Positions 1-8,968 are shown, numbered from the stretch's first letter. The stretch is DNA of 35,455 nt from Peterkaempfera griseoplana (GCF_001418575.1 NZ_LIQR01000051.1:1-35455), one strand, 5' to 3'. Numbers and translations are program-made. Notes: generated by a model not told the origin, from the letters alone.

Positions 1-137
1 GGGGTGGCGGGGGCGACGACCCGGGCCGGTTCGGTGGTCCGGACATCGCCGGGGGTCGTGGAGACGCAGCCGCAGAGCAGCGCTGCGCAGAGCAGCGCGA
101 GCGATGCCAGGCGGGCCGGGCGCGTGGTGGCGGGCAT
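1..137 (-). CDS. Putative secreted lipoprotein, 5' part only
   Basis: The frame opens at ATG 137-135 on the minus strand and runs off the window edge, so only about 45 N-terminal residues are visible. A good ribosome binding site (GGAGGAAG) lies just upstream of the ATG. The product starts with a basic n-region, then a hydrophobic stretch rich in Ala and Leu, then LLCGC, which reads as a lipobox with Cys24 as the lipidated residue. A Thr/Pro/Val-rich segment follows, as in exported lipoproteins. Family and function cannot be told from this fragment. It diverges from the peptide importer operon, with about 130 bases between it and the leader frame at 270. The call rests on signal peptide, RBS and coding bias only. 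Confidence 0.6.
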   Translation of the reverse strand, partial: MPATTRPARLASLALLCAALLCGCVSTTPGDVRTTEPARVVAPAT

Positions 138-233
138 CGGGACTTCCTCCGCGGTGGTCGGGTGCGGGCTCGTCCTGCGAACGAGCGGCCCGGCCGGAAG
201 GATGTGGCGTACGTCTCGATATGGCGATCGATT

Positions 234-271
234 TTGACTATTTTCTTATGAGGACCCAAAGTTTTCCTCAT
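234..271 (+). promoter_or_regulatory. Candidate promoter with a dyad over the -10
   Basis: TTGACT (234-239) and CAAAGT (257-262) are 17 bases apart, a normal sigma-70-type geometry. ATG 270 follows the -10 after 7 bases, the spacing of a leaderless transcript. A perfect 7-base inverted repeat, ATGAGGA (248-254) and TCCTCAT (265-271) with a 10-base spacer, brackets the -10, so it could be an operator. The surrounding bases (about 215-271) are strikingly AT-rich for this chromosome. This is inferred from sequence alone. Confidence 0.5.
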
Positions 272-365
272 GGTTCGCAACGGTCCGCCCTGTCGCAGCG
301 CCGCCTTCCGGCTGGTGCTCCTCGGCGTGTCCGCACTCTGCGCCGCCGACGTCGACTGTCGCTGA
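270..365 (+). CDS. Putative leaderless Cys-codon leader peptide (31 aa)
   Basis: ATG 270 to TGA 363-365 encodes 31 residues with Cys at positions 8, 24 and 30; the C-terminus reads ALCAADVDCR. There is no Shine-Dalgarno sequence, but a promoter-like TTGACT-N17-CAAAGT places the transcription start at or near the ATG. Small Cys-containing leader frames are known upstream of sulfur and transport genes in actinobacteria, where ribosome progress through Cys codons controls the downstream gene; this frame has the same look. About 100 bases separate it from the binding-protein start at 468, and a short hairpin (TGCCC 393-397, GGGCA 401-405) lies between. My inference is a cis-acting leader that senses cysteine or charged tRNA-Cys. 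The alternative is a chance short frame in the 5' untranslated region. Confidence 0.5.
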   Translation: MVRNGPPCRSAAFRLVLLGVSALCAADVDCR

Positions 366-467
366 ACGCACCGCCCGCGAACGTTCCCCCCTTGCCCGAC
401 GGGCAGCAGGCGCGCTGACGCCGTGCCCCGGGACCCCCCTGCACCACCCCCCTTGAAAGGCATGTCC

Positions 468-2180
468 ATGAGCAAGTCCAGGGCCCTGTACGCGGCCACC
501 GGTGTGGCCCTTCTGTCGAGCCTCGCCGTCGCGTGCGGCAGTGGGGGCGGTGGCAGCGGGAAGGCCGGGGCCAAGGCGTTCGACCCCAAGGACTACCAGG
601 GCGGCACCCTCACCGTGCTCAACCACCGCGACCAGGGCCACTTCGACCCGGCGCGGCAGTACACCTCCGGCGGCGGCAAGATCCCCACCCTGGTGTTCCG
701 CACCCTGACCACGCGCGACCACACCACCGGCGGCCCCGCCGGCGCCAAGCCGGTACCTGACCTGGCGACCGACACCGGCACCCCCAGCGACGGCGCCAAG
801 ACCTGGACGTACCACCTCAAGCCCGGCCTGAAGTACGAGGACGGCACGCCCATCAAGGCGCAGGACGTCAAGTACGGCATCGAGCGCTCCTTCGCCCCCG
901 AGCTGCCGGGCGGCGCCCCCTACCTGCGGGACTGGCTGATCGGCGGCGAGAGCTACCAGGGCCCGTACCAGGGCAAGGAACTGGACTCCATCCAGGTGCC
1001 GGACGACCGCACCATCGTCTTCCACCTGCGCAAGCCCGAGGGCGACTTCCCCTACCTGGCCACCGCCACCCAGTTCGCCCCGGTGCCCAGGGCCAAGGAC
1101 ACCGGCGTCAACTACGAGAAGCACCCGATCTCCTCGGGCCCCTACAAGGTCGTCAGCAACGACCAGGGCAAGACCATCGTGCTGGACCGCAACCCGTACT
1201 GGTCCAAGAGGGTCGACGACCAGCGGCTGGCCGGCCCGGACAAGATCGTGGTGCAGTCCGGCCTCGACCAGTCGGTGATCAACCAGCGGCTGGCGGCCAG
1301 CACCGGCGCCGACTCCCGGGCGATCACCACCGACACCGACATCGACGCCTCGGTGCTGGCCAAGCTGAACGGTCCGCAGGGGCTCGCCAAGCGGGTCGCC
1401 ACCGGCTACTTCGGTGAGACCTGGTACCTCGCCTTCAACACCAAGGTGAAGCCGTTCGACAACCAGAAGGTGCGCGAGGCGATCTCCTACGCGGTGGACC
1501 GCCAGTCGGTGATCAACGCGATCGGCGGCACCGCAGTCGCCAAGCCGGCCACCACCTTCCTGCCCGACCAGAAGGCGTTCGGCTACACCCCGTACGACTA
1601 CTTCCCGGGCGGCACCGCGGGCGACCCCGCCAAGGCCAAGCAGGCCCTCGCCGAGGCCGGCTACCCGAACGGGATCACCATCACCCTGGACCACACCACC
1701 ACCGCGGGCACCGGCAGCGGCCCCGAGGCCGCCACCGCCGTCCAGGAGGCGCTGAAGAAGGCCGGTATCACGGTCCGGCTGCACGCCTCGGAGGAGAACG
1801 ACTACGCGGAGAAGACCCAGAAGCCCGCCACCGAGCCGGGTCTCTTCCTGCAGAGCTGGGGCGCCGACTGGCCGTCCGGCGGCCCCTTCCTGGCGCCGGT
1901 CTTCGACGGCCGCCAGATCCTCAAGGACGGCGGCAACTTCAACGCCAGCCAGCTGAACGACCCCAAGGTCAACGCCGAGATCGACGCCATCAACCAGATC
2001 ACCGACCCGGCCGCGGCCGCGGCCCGCTGGGGGAAGCTCGACGCGGACCTCGGCAAGCGCGCGCTGACCGTGCCGCTCTACCACCCGATCTACAAGCGGC
2101 TCTTCGGCAAGGACGTCACCAACACCTATGTCAGCCAGTGGAACGGGCTCTACGACCTGTCCCGCATCTCGGTGAAGTAG
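468..2180 (+). CDS. ABC importer substrate-binding lipoprotein, SBP_bac_5 family
   Basis: A 570-residue extracytoplasmic solute-binding protein of the DppA/OppA/GsiB type, which would capture peptides or a similar solute and pass it to the permeases encoded next. I chose ATG 468 because GAAAGG at 455-460 is 7 bases upstream; ATG 462 is too close to that site and GTG 423 has no support. The N-terminus is a lipoprotein signal (basic start, hydrophobic core, AVAC, lipidated Cys23) followed by a Gly/Ser linker. The body has family features such as the segment near 'FRTLTTRD', the 'YEDGTPIKAQDVKYGIERSF' block and 'PISSGPY'. Length is normal. Apart from the lipobox there are no cysteines. It is the first structural gene of a four-gene operon and lies behind a Cys-codon leader frame. 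The actual substrate cannot be read from the sequence. Confidence 0.93.
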   Translation: MSKSRALYAATGVALLSSLAVACGSGGGGSGKAGAKAFDPKDYQGGTLTVLNHRDQGHFDPARQYTSGGGKIPTLVFRTLTTRDHTTGGPAGAKPVPDLATDTGTPSDGAKTWTYHLKPGLKYEDGTPIKAQDVKYGIERSFAPELPGGAPYLRDWLIGGESYQGPYQGKELDSIQVPDDRTIVFHLRKPEGDFPYLATATQFAPVPRAKDTGVNYEKHPISSGPYKVVSNDQGKTIVLDRNPYWSKRVDDQRLAGPDKIVVQSGLDQSVINQRLAASTGADSRAITTDTDIDASVLAKLNGPQGLAKRVATGYFGETWYLAFNTKVKPFDNQKVREAISYAVDRQSVINAIGGTAVAKPATTFLPDQKAFGYTPYDYFPGGTAGDPAKAKQALAEAGYPNGITITLDHTTTAGTGSGPEAATAVQEALKKAGITVRLHASEENDYAEKTQKPATEPGLFLQSWGADWPSGGPFLAPVFDGRQILKDGGNFNASQLNDPKVNAEIDAINQITDPAAAAARWGKLDADLGKRALTVPLYHPIYKRLFGKDVTNTYVSQWNGLYDLSRISVK

Positions 2181-2190
2181 GCAGGACCCC

Positions 2191-3168
2191 TTGAGCGAGA
2201 CCGCAACGGTTTCCCGCCCCGCCGCCGAGGCCACCGAGCCCCGGCGGCGGGGCCAGGTCTGGCGGCGGCTGCGCCGCAACCGGGCCGCCCTGGCGGCGCT
2301 GGGCGTGATCGCGCTGCTGGTGCTGTTCGCCCTGGCGGCCCCGCTGCTGGCCGGCCTGGAGGGACAGGACCCCACCACCTTCCACAACGACCTCGTCGAC
2401 TCCGCCACCGGCGGGGTGCCCTTCGGCTCCTTCGGCGGCGCCGGCGCGCACCACTGGCTGGGCGTGGAGCCCGGCAACGGCCGCGACGTCTTCGCCCGGC
2501 TCGCCTACGGCGCCCGGGTGTCGCTGGCGGTGGCGGTCGGCGCCACCGTGGTGCAGATCGCGCTCGGCACCCTGATCGGACTGGCGGCGGGCCTGGGCAA
2601 CCGGCTGGCCGACACCGTCCTCAGCCGGGCCATGGACCTGGTGATCGCCTTCCCGGAACTGGTCTTCGCCATCGCCCTGATGGCGATCGTGCCGGACGGC
2701 TTCCCCCGGCCGGTGCTGCTGGCCCTGGTCATCGGCGTGCTCGGCTGGGGCTCGCCCGCCCGGGTGGTGCGGGCCCAGGTGCTGTCGCTGCGCGGCCTGG
2801 ACTATGTCTCCGCGGCCAGGCTCGGCGGCTCCGGCCGCTGGCGGATCGCCCGCCGCGAGATCCTGCCCGGCCTCGCCGGACCGGTCATCACCTTCGCGCT
2901 GCTGAGGCTGCCGGTCAATGTCGCCTCCGAGGCGGGCCTGTCCTTCCTGGGGGTCGGTGTCCGGCCGCCCACCCCGTCCTGGGGCCAGATGCTCTCCACC
3001 GCCACCACCTGGTACGAGGTGGACCCCGCCTATGTCCTGCTGCCCGCCGGACTGCTCTTCGTCACCGTGCTGGCCTTCACCGTCTTCGGCGACGGGCTGC
3101 GCACCGCGCTGGACCCGCGTGCCGCCTCCCGGCTGCGGGTGGGCACCCGGCGCCGCGCCAAGGACTGA
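2191..3168 (+). CDS. Peptide-type ABC permease, OppC/DppC-like
   Basis: A 325-residue inner-membrane permease subunit. The start is TTG 2191, with AGGA 2183-2186 upstream and only 10 bases after the stop of the binding protein. The N-terminus has the OppC-type arrangement: a basic '[15 protein letters not shown]' segment entering the first helix, then a periplasmic stretch and the '[17 protein letters not shown]' block that corresponds to the family's LGTDxxGRD motif. The cytoplasmic EAA loop is visible at '[20 protein letters not shown]', which contacts the ATPase. About six membrane segments are expected. It precedes the OppB-like gene, the reverse of the usual B-then-C order. It is probably translated from the operon mRNA. 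Confidence 0.92.
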   Translation: MSETATVSRPAAEATEPRRRGQVWRRLRRNRAALAALGVIALLVLFALAAPLLAGLEGQDPTTFHNDLVDSATGGVPFGSFGGAGAHHWLGVEPGNGRDVFARLAYGARVSLAVAVGATVVQIALGTLIGLAAGLGNRLADTVLSRAMDLVIAFPELVFAIALMAIVPDGFPRPVLLALVIGVLGWGSPARVVRAQVLSLRGLDYVSAARLGGSGRWRIARREILPGLAGPVITFALLRLPVNVASEAGLSFLGVGVRPPTPSWGQMLSTATTWYEVDPAYVLLPAGLLFVTVLAFTVFGDGLRTALDPRAASRLRVGTRRRAKD

Positions 3169-3174
3169 TCCCTG

Positions 3175-4164
3175 ATGCTCCGCTTCCTCCTCCGACGCTC
3201 CGTCAGCACCCTGCTGGTGCTGCTGGTGCTCTCGGCCGTGGTCTTCCTGCTCTTCTACGCCACCCCCGGCGACCCGGCGATCCTGGCCTGCGGCAAGGGC
3301 TGCGACGGCGAGCGGCTGGCCGTCGTCCGCCACAAGCTCGGCACCGACCTGCCGCTCTGGCAGCAGTACTGGCACTTCCTGCAGGGCCTGGTGGCCGGCC
3401 GCGACTACGACGCGGGCACCGACGTCACCCACTGCGCGGCACCCTGCTTCGGCTACTCCTTCCAGACCGACCAGCCGGTGCTGGGCATGATCACCAGCAG
3501 GCTGCCGGTGGACGTCTCGCTCACCCTGGGCGCCATGGTGATCTGGCTGGTCGTCGGGGTCGGCACCGGAGTGCTCTCCGCGCTGCGGCGCGGCGGGATC
3601 ACCGAGCGGCTGCTGACCGGCCTCACCCTGGCGGGCATGTCCACCCCGGTCTTCCTGATCGGCCTGCTGCTGATGATGCTGTGCTGCTCCTGGCTGGGCT
3701 GGCTGCCGTTCCCGCAGTATGTGCCGTTCGGCGACGACCCCGCCGCCTGGGCCTCCAACCTGGTGCTGCCCTGGCTGTCGCTGGCCCTGATCACCGCCGC
3801 CGCGTACGCCCGGATGACCCGCAGCTCGATGCTGGAGACGCTGGCCGAGGACCACATCCGCACCGGGCGGGCGTACGGGCTCTCCGAGCGGCGCGTGGTG
3901 ACCGGGCACGCCCTGCGGGGCGCCCTCACGCCGGTGATCACCCTGCTGGCCATCGACGTCGGCGGGATGCTGGGCGGTGCCACCCTCACCGAGTCGGTCT
4001 TCGGCTTCGACGGCCTGGGCCGGCTGCTGGTGGACTCGGTCAACCACATCGACCTGCCGGTGGTGGTCGGGGTCACCCTCTTCGCCGCCTTCTTCATCGT
4101 GCTCGCCAATGCCGTCGCGGACGTGCTGTACGCGGTGGCCGACCCCAGGGTGGCCCTGGCATGA
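3175..4164 (+). CDS. Peptide-type ABC permease, OppB/DppB-like
   Basis: A 329-residue membrane permease. ATG 3175 lies 6 bases after the upstream stop, with AAGGA at 3160-3164. The N-terminus '[17 protein letters not shown]' and the 'ATPGDPA' turn are typical of OppB/DppB proteins, and the EAA loop is at '[20 protein letters not shown]'. The periplasmic loop after helix 1 carries two Cys pairs (ACGKGC and HCAAPC), which I believe recur in actinobacterial OppB-like permeases and may form disulfides. The stop codon overlaps the ATG of the ATPase gene (ATGA at 4161-4164), indicating translational coupling. Substrate specificity is undetermined. Confidence 0.92.
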   Translation: MLRFLLRRSVSTLLVLLVLSAVVFLLFYATPGDPAILACGKGCDGERLAVVRHKLGTDLPLWQQYWHFLQGLVAGRDYDAGTDVTHCAAPCFGYSFQTDQPVLGMITSRLPVDVSLTLGAMVIWLVVGVGTGVLSALRRGGITERLLTGLTLAGMSTPVFLIGLLLMMLCCSWLGWLPFPQYVPFGDDPAAWASNLVLPWLSLALITAAAYARMTRSSMLETLAEDHIRTGRAYGLSERRVVTGHALRGALTPVITLLAIDVGGMLGGATLTESVFGFDGLGRLLVDSVNHIDLPVVVGVTLFAAFFIVLANAVADVLYAVADPRVALA

Positions 4165-5996
4165 CCGAACGACTGCTGGTGGACGTACGCGACCTGCGGG
4201 TCTCCTTCCCTGTGGGGATTGGCACTGCCGGGACCGGCACCGTGACCGCCGTGGACGGGCTCTCCTTCGGGCTGCGGGCCGGGGAGTCGCTGGCCCTGGT
4301 CGGGGAGTCCGGCTCCGGGAAGTCCACCGCCGCCTTCGCGCTGCTGGGGATGCACCGGGGTACCGGCGCCGAGGTCTCCGGCACCGTGCGGGTGGCCGGG
4401 ACCGACCTGGCCACGGCCACCGACGCCGAACTGCGGCGGCTGCGCGGCAACCGGATCGCCATGGTGTTCCAGGACCCGCTCTCCGCACTGGACCCCTACT
4501 GGTCCGTCGGCGCCCAGATCGCCGAGGTCCACCGGGTGCACACCGGGGCCTCCCGGCGCGCCTCCCGGGCCCGCGCGGTGGAGGTGCTGGACCGGGTGGG
4601 CATCCCCGACGCCGCCCGCCGGGCCGGCGCCCACCCCCATGAGTTCTCCGGCGGCATGCGGCAGCGGGCGCTGATCGCCATGGCGCTGGCCTGCGAACCC
4701 GAGGTGCTGGTCGCCGACGAGCCGACCACCGCGCTGGACGTCACCGTGCAGGCCCAGATCCTGGACCTGCTGCACGACCTGCGGCAGCAGACTGGCATGG
4801 CGCTGCTGCTGGTCACCCATGACCTGGGCGTGGTGGCCGGAGCCACCGACCGGGTGATGGTGATGCAGGACGGGCGCGCGGTCGAGCACGGCAGCGTCCA
4901 GTCGGTGCTGCGCGCCCCCGAGCGGCCGTACACCCGTGCCCTGATCGAGGCCGTCCCACGGCTGGAGGCACGCCGCTCCGCTCCGCCGGTCTCCGAGGAG
5001 GTGCTGCTGCGCGTCGAGGATCTGCACCGGCACTTCCCGGCGCCGCGCGCCGCCGCCTCCGCCGCCGCGTCCCTCTCCGGTCCGGGACAGGCCCCCGGCT
5101 CCGGGGAGCCGTCGGGGGAGGCCGAAGAGACAGGCGCCCCGGCGGGGCGGCCCGCGGCGCCGTCCGGGGGCCTCGGGCGGCTGCTCGGCCGGCGGCCCCG
5201 GCACCGCGCCGTGGACGGGGTCACCCTGGAGGTCCGGCGCGGCGAGACCCTGGGCATCGTCGGCGAGAGCGGCAGCGGCAAGACGACCCTCGGCCGGATG
5301 ATGGTGCGGCTGACCGAGCCCACCTCGGGACGGATCCTGCTGGACGGCCGGGACATCGCCGCGGCAGGGGAGCGGGAGCTGCGACCGGTGCGGCGGGACC
5401 TCCAGATGGTCTTCCAGGACCCGGTCTCCTCGCTCAACCCCCGGCGCTCCATCGGCGACTCCATCGCGGAGCCGCTGCTGGCCGGCGGTACCGGCGGCGC
5501 CGCCGCCCGCTCCGAGGTGCAGGGACTGCTGGAGCGCGTGGGACTGCCGGCCGCCTGGTACGACCGCTATCCGCACGAGTTCTCCGGCGGGCAGCGGCAG
5601 CGGGTGGGCATCGCCCGGGCGCTGGCCGTACGCCCCCGGCTGATCGTCTGCGACGAGCCGGTCTCCGCGCTGGATGTCTCCACCCAGGCTCAGGTGGTGC
5701 AGCTGCTCGGCGAACTGCAGCAGGAGTTCGGCCTGGCCCTGGTGTTCATCGCCCATGACCTGGCGGTGGTCCGGCAGGTCAGCGACCGGGTGGCGGTGAT
5801 GCGCCGGGGCCGGGTGGTGGAACAGGGCGACGCGGACACGGTGTACGACTCCCCGCAGCACCCGTACACCCGGCGGCTGCTGGCCGCCGTACCCGTGCTC
5901 GACCCGGACGAGGCCGCGGTCCGCCGCAGGGCCCGTGCCGCGCTGCGCGCCCTGGACCGCAGTGAGGGAGGCGAGGAGGCGCAGGCGGTGGCCTGA
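4161..5996 (+). CDS. Fused dual ATPase of peptide importer (DppD-DppF type)
   Basis: A 611-residue protein carrying both nucleotide-binding domains of the importer. ATG 4161 overlaps the permease stop; upstream in-frame codons lie inside the permease gene. Domain 1 (about 5-280): Walker [10 protein letters not shown] at 48-56, signature FSGGMRQ at 162-168, Walker B VLVADEP at 182-188. Domain 2 (about 330-590): Walker [10 protein letters not shown] at 368-376, signature FSGGQRQ at 474-480, Walker B LIVCDEP at 494-500. Both have the C-terminal peptide-transporter extension ('PYTR'). The domains are joined by a Ala/Gly/Pro-rich linker of roughly 60 residues (about 295-350), probably disordered. 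Both sites look catalytically intact. Fused D-F ATPases are common in actinobacteria. It is the last gene of the operon; the following hairpin starts within its stop codon. Confidence 0.93.
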   Translation: MTERLLVDVRDLRVSFPVGIGTAGTGTVTAVDGLSFGLRAGESLALVGESGSGKSTAAFALLGMHRGTGAEVSGTVRVAGTDLATATDAELRRLRGNRIAMVFQDPLSALDPYWSVGAQIAEVHRVHTGASRRASRARAVEVLDRVGIPDAARRAGAHPHEFSGGMRQRALIAMALACEPEVLVADEPTTALDVTVQAQILDLLHDLRQQTGMALLLVTHDLGVVAGATDRVMVMQDGRAVEHGSVQSVLRAPERPYTRALIEAVPRLEARRSAPPVSEEVLLRVEDLHRHFPAPRAAASAAASLSGPGQAPGSGEPSGEAEETGAPAGRPAAPSGGLGRLLGRRPRHRAVDGVTLEVRRGETLGIVGESGSGKTTLGRMMVRLTEPTSGRILLDGRDIAAAGERELRPVRRDLQMVFQDPVSSLNPRRSIGDSIAEPLLAGGTGGAAARSEVQGLLERVGLPAAWYDRYPHEFSGGQRQRVGIARALAVRPRLIVCDEPVSALDVSTQAQVVQLLGELQQEFGLALVFIAHDLAVVRQVSDRVAVMRRGRVVEQGDADTVYDSPQHPYTRRLLAAVPVLDPDEAAVRRRARAALRALDRSEGGEEAQAVA

Positions 5997-6034
5997 CGCC
6001 GTGGCCCTGCGGCGTCCTTGCCGCCTCCGGGCGG
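5995..6034 (+). terminator. Tandem hairpins ending the importer operon
   Basis: Hairpin 1: GACGCCG (5995-6001) pairs with CGGCGTC (6010-6016) around an 8-base loop, starting inside the TGA stop. Hairpin 2: CCGCC (6021-6025) pairs with GGCGG (6030-6034) around TCCG. Each is followed by TCCTTG rather than a run of T, as is usual for high-GC actinobacterial terminators. Confidence 0.5.
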
Positions 6035-6114
6035 TCCTTGAGCGCTGCGAGGTGGTGACGGCCCGCCGGGAAAGGTCACGGTGATTCACTCCTTCAGGTG
6101 GCGACCATCCATAT

Positions 6115-6147
6115 GACCGACGGTCTGTCGGTCCTCGGCCCTACCTT
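6115..6147 (+). promoter_or_regulatory. Possible operator and -10 before the glycosyltransferase cluster
   Basis: In the roughly 320-base gap 5997-6318 I see the terminator above and one clear dyad: GACCGAC (6115-6121) and GTCGGTC (6127-6133), perfect 7-base arms around GGTCT. A -10-like TACCTT (6142-6147) lies 8 bases after it, so a regulator bound to the dyad would cover the -35 to spacer region. The arms resemble the half-sites of many TetR-type operators, but no regulator gene is adjacent. Nothing else is evident in the gap. This is weak, sequence-only evidence. Confidence 0.3.
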
Positions 6148-6318
6148 CGTGGTGTCGGACCGAACAGGCGTCGGGGGTGCGCCTCGCCTCGGCTCCGTGG
6201 CATGCGTGGTGGAGTGAGGGGCCCCGGGCGGCCCCCTGGGAGAGCGCGGTGCGTCCGCGCAGATGCAGAGACGCCCCGTACCGTCCCGTCGCCGTCCAGG
6301 AGCGCCTTGGAGGTCGTT

Positions 6319-7761
6319 GTGCGCATCGCGCTGCTCACTGCGAGTGCCGACCCGCATGCCATGAGTGACGACCGTGCGCCAGGTGCGGTCCTCGTCCCCG
6401 GGAGTGCCCGGTGGTGCGACTGGCTGGCGCGCTCCCTCCCCGAGTGCACCTTCCGGCGTTTCTCCGCCGACGACCCGGGCTCCGTACGCCGACGGGCCGG
6501 CCGGGGCCCACGCGGGCGGCACCGCAACCGCTGCCTGCAGTACTACGGCGCTCTGGTGCGGGCGGTGGCCGACCCCGGGGAGAGCGAGAACTTCCCCGCC
6601 GCGCTCTACGCCCTGGCGGAGGCCACCTGCGAACCGGGCGCGCTGCCGGCCCTGCTGGCGTCGGACGCAGCCCAGCGGGTGCTGGAACAGGCATGGCGGG
6701 GGAGGGGCGGGAGCGGTGCGGCGTCCACCGTCCGGGACCAGCTGGCCGCAGGCGACGTGCTGGAGCGCTCTCTGCGTCCGCTGTCCGCCGCCTGGTGCCG
6801 GGAGGACGCCCCGGCCGCCGACGTCTGCCATCTGGTCGGTGGGGGCACGGCGGCGCTGCCCGCGCTGCTCGCCCGGCGGCTCCACGGGGTCCCCTTCGTG
6901 GTCGGCGATCACCGGGTGGCGTTGCGGCAGCGCTGTGCCGACCCCGGGGAAGGCGGGCCGTACGGACCCGTCCGCGCCCTGGAGCTGTCCTTCCTCCGGC
7001 TCCTCGTCCAGGAGACCCATCGGCAGGCCGCGTTGGTGCTGCCCGGCACTGAGCACGACCGCCGCTGGCTGGAGCGGTGCGGCGCCCCACCGGAGCGGAC
7101 CCGGGTGGTCCGGGAGGGCCTGGTGGACTCCTCGGGGAGCCGCCCGGGAGAGGCCGGCTCCGAGCCGGAGACCCCCACCCTGCTCTGGGTCCGCTCCCCG
7201 GGGGAGGCATGCGACCCCGGGACGGTGCACGACGCACTGGCACTGGTCCGCTCGCAGGTCCCGGAGGTGCAACTGCGGCTGTCGGACGACGCCGACGACG
7301 TGGACCCGCCGGTCCCGGGAGCCTCACGGACCGCCCCGCAGCGGGGCTTCGCGGCGGGCAGTGTGCTGCTGCTTCCCGCTCCGGTCGATGTCGCGTCGCT
7401 GGTCGGGGCGATGCTCAGCGGCAGACCCGTGGTCGTGGGCGATCTGGGCGCGGCCCGGGAGACGGTCGGACCCGCCGGGCTGCTGGTCCCACCCGGCGAG
7501 CCCCGGGCGCTGGCCGAGGCGTGCGTCGCCCTGCTGCGCGATCCCGAGCGGCGCACCCGGCTGGGCACGGCAGGCCGGCAGCGGGTCCAGGAGCTCCACT
7601 CCCCGGAGAACGCCGCGGAGGCCCTTCGTTCCGTCTACCTCGACGTGGTCTCCCGCTGGCCGGCCTTCCCCAGCGCCGGCGGCAGGGTGACCCAGCCCTT
7701 CTCCCGCCCCGCCGAGTTCTGGACGGCGCAGATCCCGGCTCCTGAGCGGACGGTCGCCTGA
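6319..7761 (+). CDS. Degenerate GT4 glycosyltransferase, PelF/DUF3492-like
   Basis: A 480-residue cytoplasmic protein. GTG 6319 has a GGAGG (6309-6313) at 5-base spacing and gives the family-like start 'MRIALLT'. The segment 'ARWCDWLARSLPECTF' matches the position where PelF/DUF3492 proteins have a conserved 'WC..L..GL' block, and the C-terminal half ('GRPVVVGDLGAARETVGPAGLLVPPGE') is a typical GT-B donor domain, so it probably descends from glycosyltransferases using nucleotide sugars. It differs from the family where it matters: after MRIALLT the usual EGxYP turn is absent, and the 'EGFP..V.EAM' donor motif reads PVDVASLVGAM (355-365), with Gly363 in place of the second Glu of the EX7E motif. 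It may be inactive, have altered donor use, or act as a structural partner. It is followed after 46 bases by a membrane protein and an epimerase, suggesting a glycan-related operon. Polysaccharide identity is unknown. Confidence 0.65.
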   Translation: MRIALLTASADPHAMSDDRAPGAVLVPGSARWCDWLARSLPECTFRRFSADDPGSVRRRAGRGPRGRHRNRCLQYYGALVRAVADPGESENFPAALYALAEATCEPGALPALLASDAAQRVLEQAWRGRGGSGAASTVRDQLAAGDVLERSLRPLSAAWCREDAPAADVCHLVGGGTAALPALLARRLHGVPFVVGDHRVALRQRCADPGEGGPYGPVRALELSFLRLLVQETHRQAALVLPGTEHDRRWLERCGAPPERTRVVREGLVDSSGSRPGEAGSEPETPTLLWVRSPGEACDPGTVHDALALVRSQVPEVQLRLSDDADDVDPPVPGASRTAPQRGFAAGSVLLLPAPVDVASLVGAMLSGRPVVVGDLGAARETVGPAGLLVPPGEPRALAEACVALLRDPERRTRLGTAGRQRVQELHSPENAAEALRSVYLDVVSRWPAFPSAGGRVTQPFSRPAEFWTAQIPAPERTVA

Positions 7762-7807
7762 TGTCAGGTCGGAATCACCGGCGGGGCGGACAGCGAGGGC
7801 CCGCGAC

Positions 7808-8968
7808 ATGACCGGACAACCGCCCCGGCCCGCCGAGGGGGACCCGGTGAGGGAGCTGATCGAGCGCCATCGCGAGCTGTGCGAGCGCGCCACCCACCCC
7901 CTGGAGATCGCGGCCGGTCTGGAGGCGGCAGGGGTCGGCCCCGCCGCAGTCGCCCGCTGCCGTCACTCCGATGTCTTCTCCCTGGCCGAGGAACTGTTCG
8001 CCAGGGTCCCCCGGCGCAGCGGCCCCTTCGGCCCCGCGGCGCCCGCCGGCCCATGGCGGCGCCGCGCCGGGGCAAGCCTGCTGGCCGCCCTGCTCTATGC
8101 GCTGCCCTGTGTCGCCTTCGCCGCCATCCGGGCCGTGGCACCCCGGTCGTCCCCCTGGGCGCTGCTCTCCGCCGCGGCAGTGGCGGGGCTCTGGTCCGCG
8201 GCCACCTGCCTGGAGACCATCCGCTGGCAGGGCGGACAGCGTCCCGACGCCCCCGGCTCGGCCCCGGCCGCATCCCTGCTGAGGCCGATCGCCGCCGCGG
8301 GGGTGGGCGCGGTGCTGACCATGCCGCTGCTGCTCCCCTTCGCGGGCTCCGGCGACCCCCTCACCCCGGTGGCACCGGCCGCTCTGGCGGTGGGCATGGG
8401 TGCGGCGGAGTGGAGCGCCCGTTGGTTCCGCCACTCCGGGGCGGCCCACCTGGACTCCGCCACCACGATCCGTGAGTTCCGGCTGCGGATGCTGCCGGTG
8501 CTGCCGGTAGCGGTGGCTCTGCACCTCGCCGCCGTGGCACTGCTCACCAGGGCCGTGCTGACCGCCCGGCCCCCGGCAGGAGCCGGGCAGCCCCTGGGAC
8601 CTCTGCAATGGGGGGCGCAGACAGCGGCCGCCCTGCTGCTGGTCCTGGTGGTGCTGCTGCTGCGCTGCGGCCGCCCAGGCCCGGCGGCGGCCGGGACCGC
8701 CACCGCGGTCTGCGGGGCGGGTCTGCTGCTCACCGCCCGGGTCCTGCCGTCGGCCGTCCCCGGCCGTTCGGCGCTGCTCAGCCATGACCCGGCGCTGGTT
8801 CAGCTGGCGGGCTGCGGCATCGCGGCGGCCCTGCTGCTGCCGTACGCCTGGGCGGTACTCACCCGACCGGGAGCCCACCGAGGGGCGCCCCTGCCCCGGC
8901 TGTCGTCCCATGCTCGGCCCGGCTTCCCTGCCCGGGCTCCGCTCAAGGAAGGACCAACCCCCTCATGA
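7808..8968 (+). CDS. Polytopic membrane protein of unknown function
   Basis: A 386-residue protein starting at ATG 7808 with a weak GAGGG upstream. The first 80 residues are soluble and acidic/basic mixed ('VRELIERHRELCERA', 'RCRHSDVFSLAEELFARV'), then about eight hydrophobic segments follow (first near 88-110, last near 335-355), ending in a short Pro/Arg-rich tail. I do not recognise a named family. The stop overlaps the ATG of the epimerase (ATGA at 8965-8968), and the glycosyltransferase gene precedes it, so the three products probably work together. One reading is a membrane platform or transporter for a glycan intermediate; nothing in the sequence proves that. No catalytic motif is seen. 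Confidence 0.85.
   Translation: MTGQPPRPAEGDPVRELIERHRELCERATHPLEIAAGLEAAGVGPAAVARCRHSDVFSLAEELFARVPRRSGPFGPAAPAGPWRRRAGASLLAALLYALPCVAFAAIRAVAPRSSPWALLSAAAVAGLWSAATCLETIRWQGGQRPDAPGSAPAASLLRPIAAAGVGAVLTMPLLLPFAGSGDPLTPVAPAALAVGMGAAEWSARWFRHSGAAHLDSATTIREFRLRMLPVLPVAVALHLAAVALLTRAVLTARPPAGAGQPLGPLQWGAQTAAALLLVLVVLLLRCGRPGPAAAGTATAVCGAGLLLTARVLPSAVPGRSALLSHDPALVQLAGCGIAAALLLPYAWAVLTRPGAHRGAPLPRLSSHARPGFPARAPLKEGPTPS

Noticed and set aside
2131-6089. Very long open frames on the minus strand opposite the importer operon (785 and 878 codons)
   Set aside because: They are antisense shadows caused by high third-position GC. Their translations are Gly/Arg/Ala/His-rich with no recognisable domains, while the plus strand holds intact transporter genes.
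6113-6217. A 34-codon frame beginning at ATG 6113 as a second leader peptide
   Set aside because: It has no promoter at leaderless spacing, no ribosome site and no codon feature of interest; the dyad it contains is a simpler explanation.
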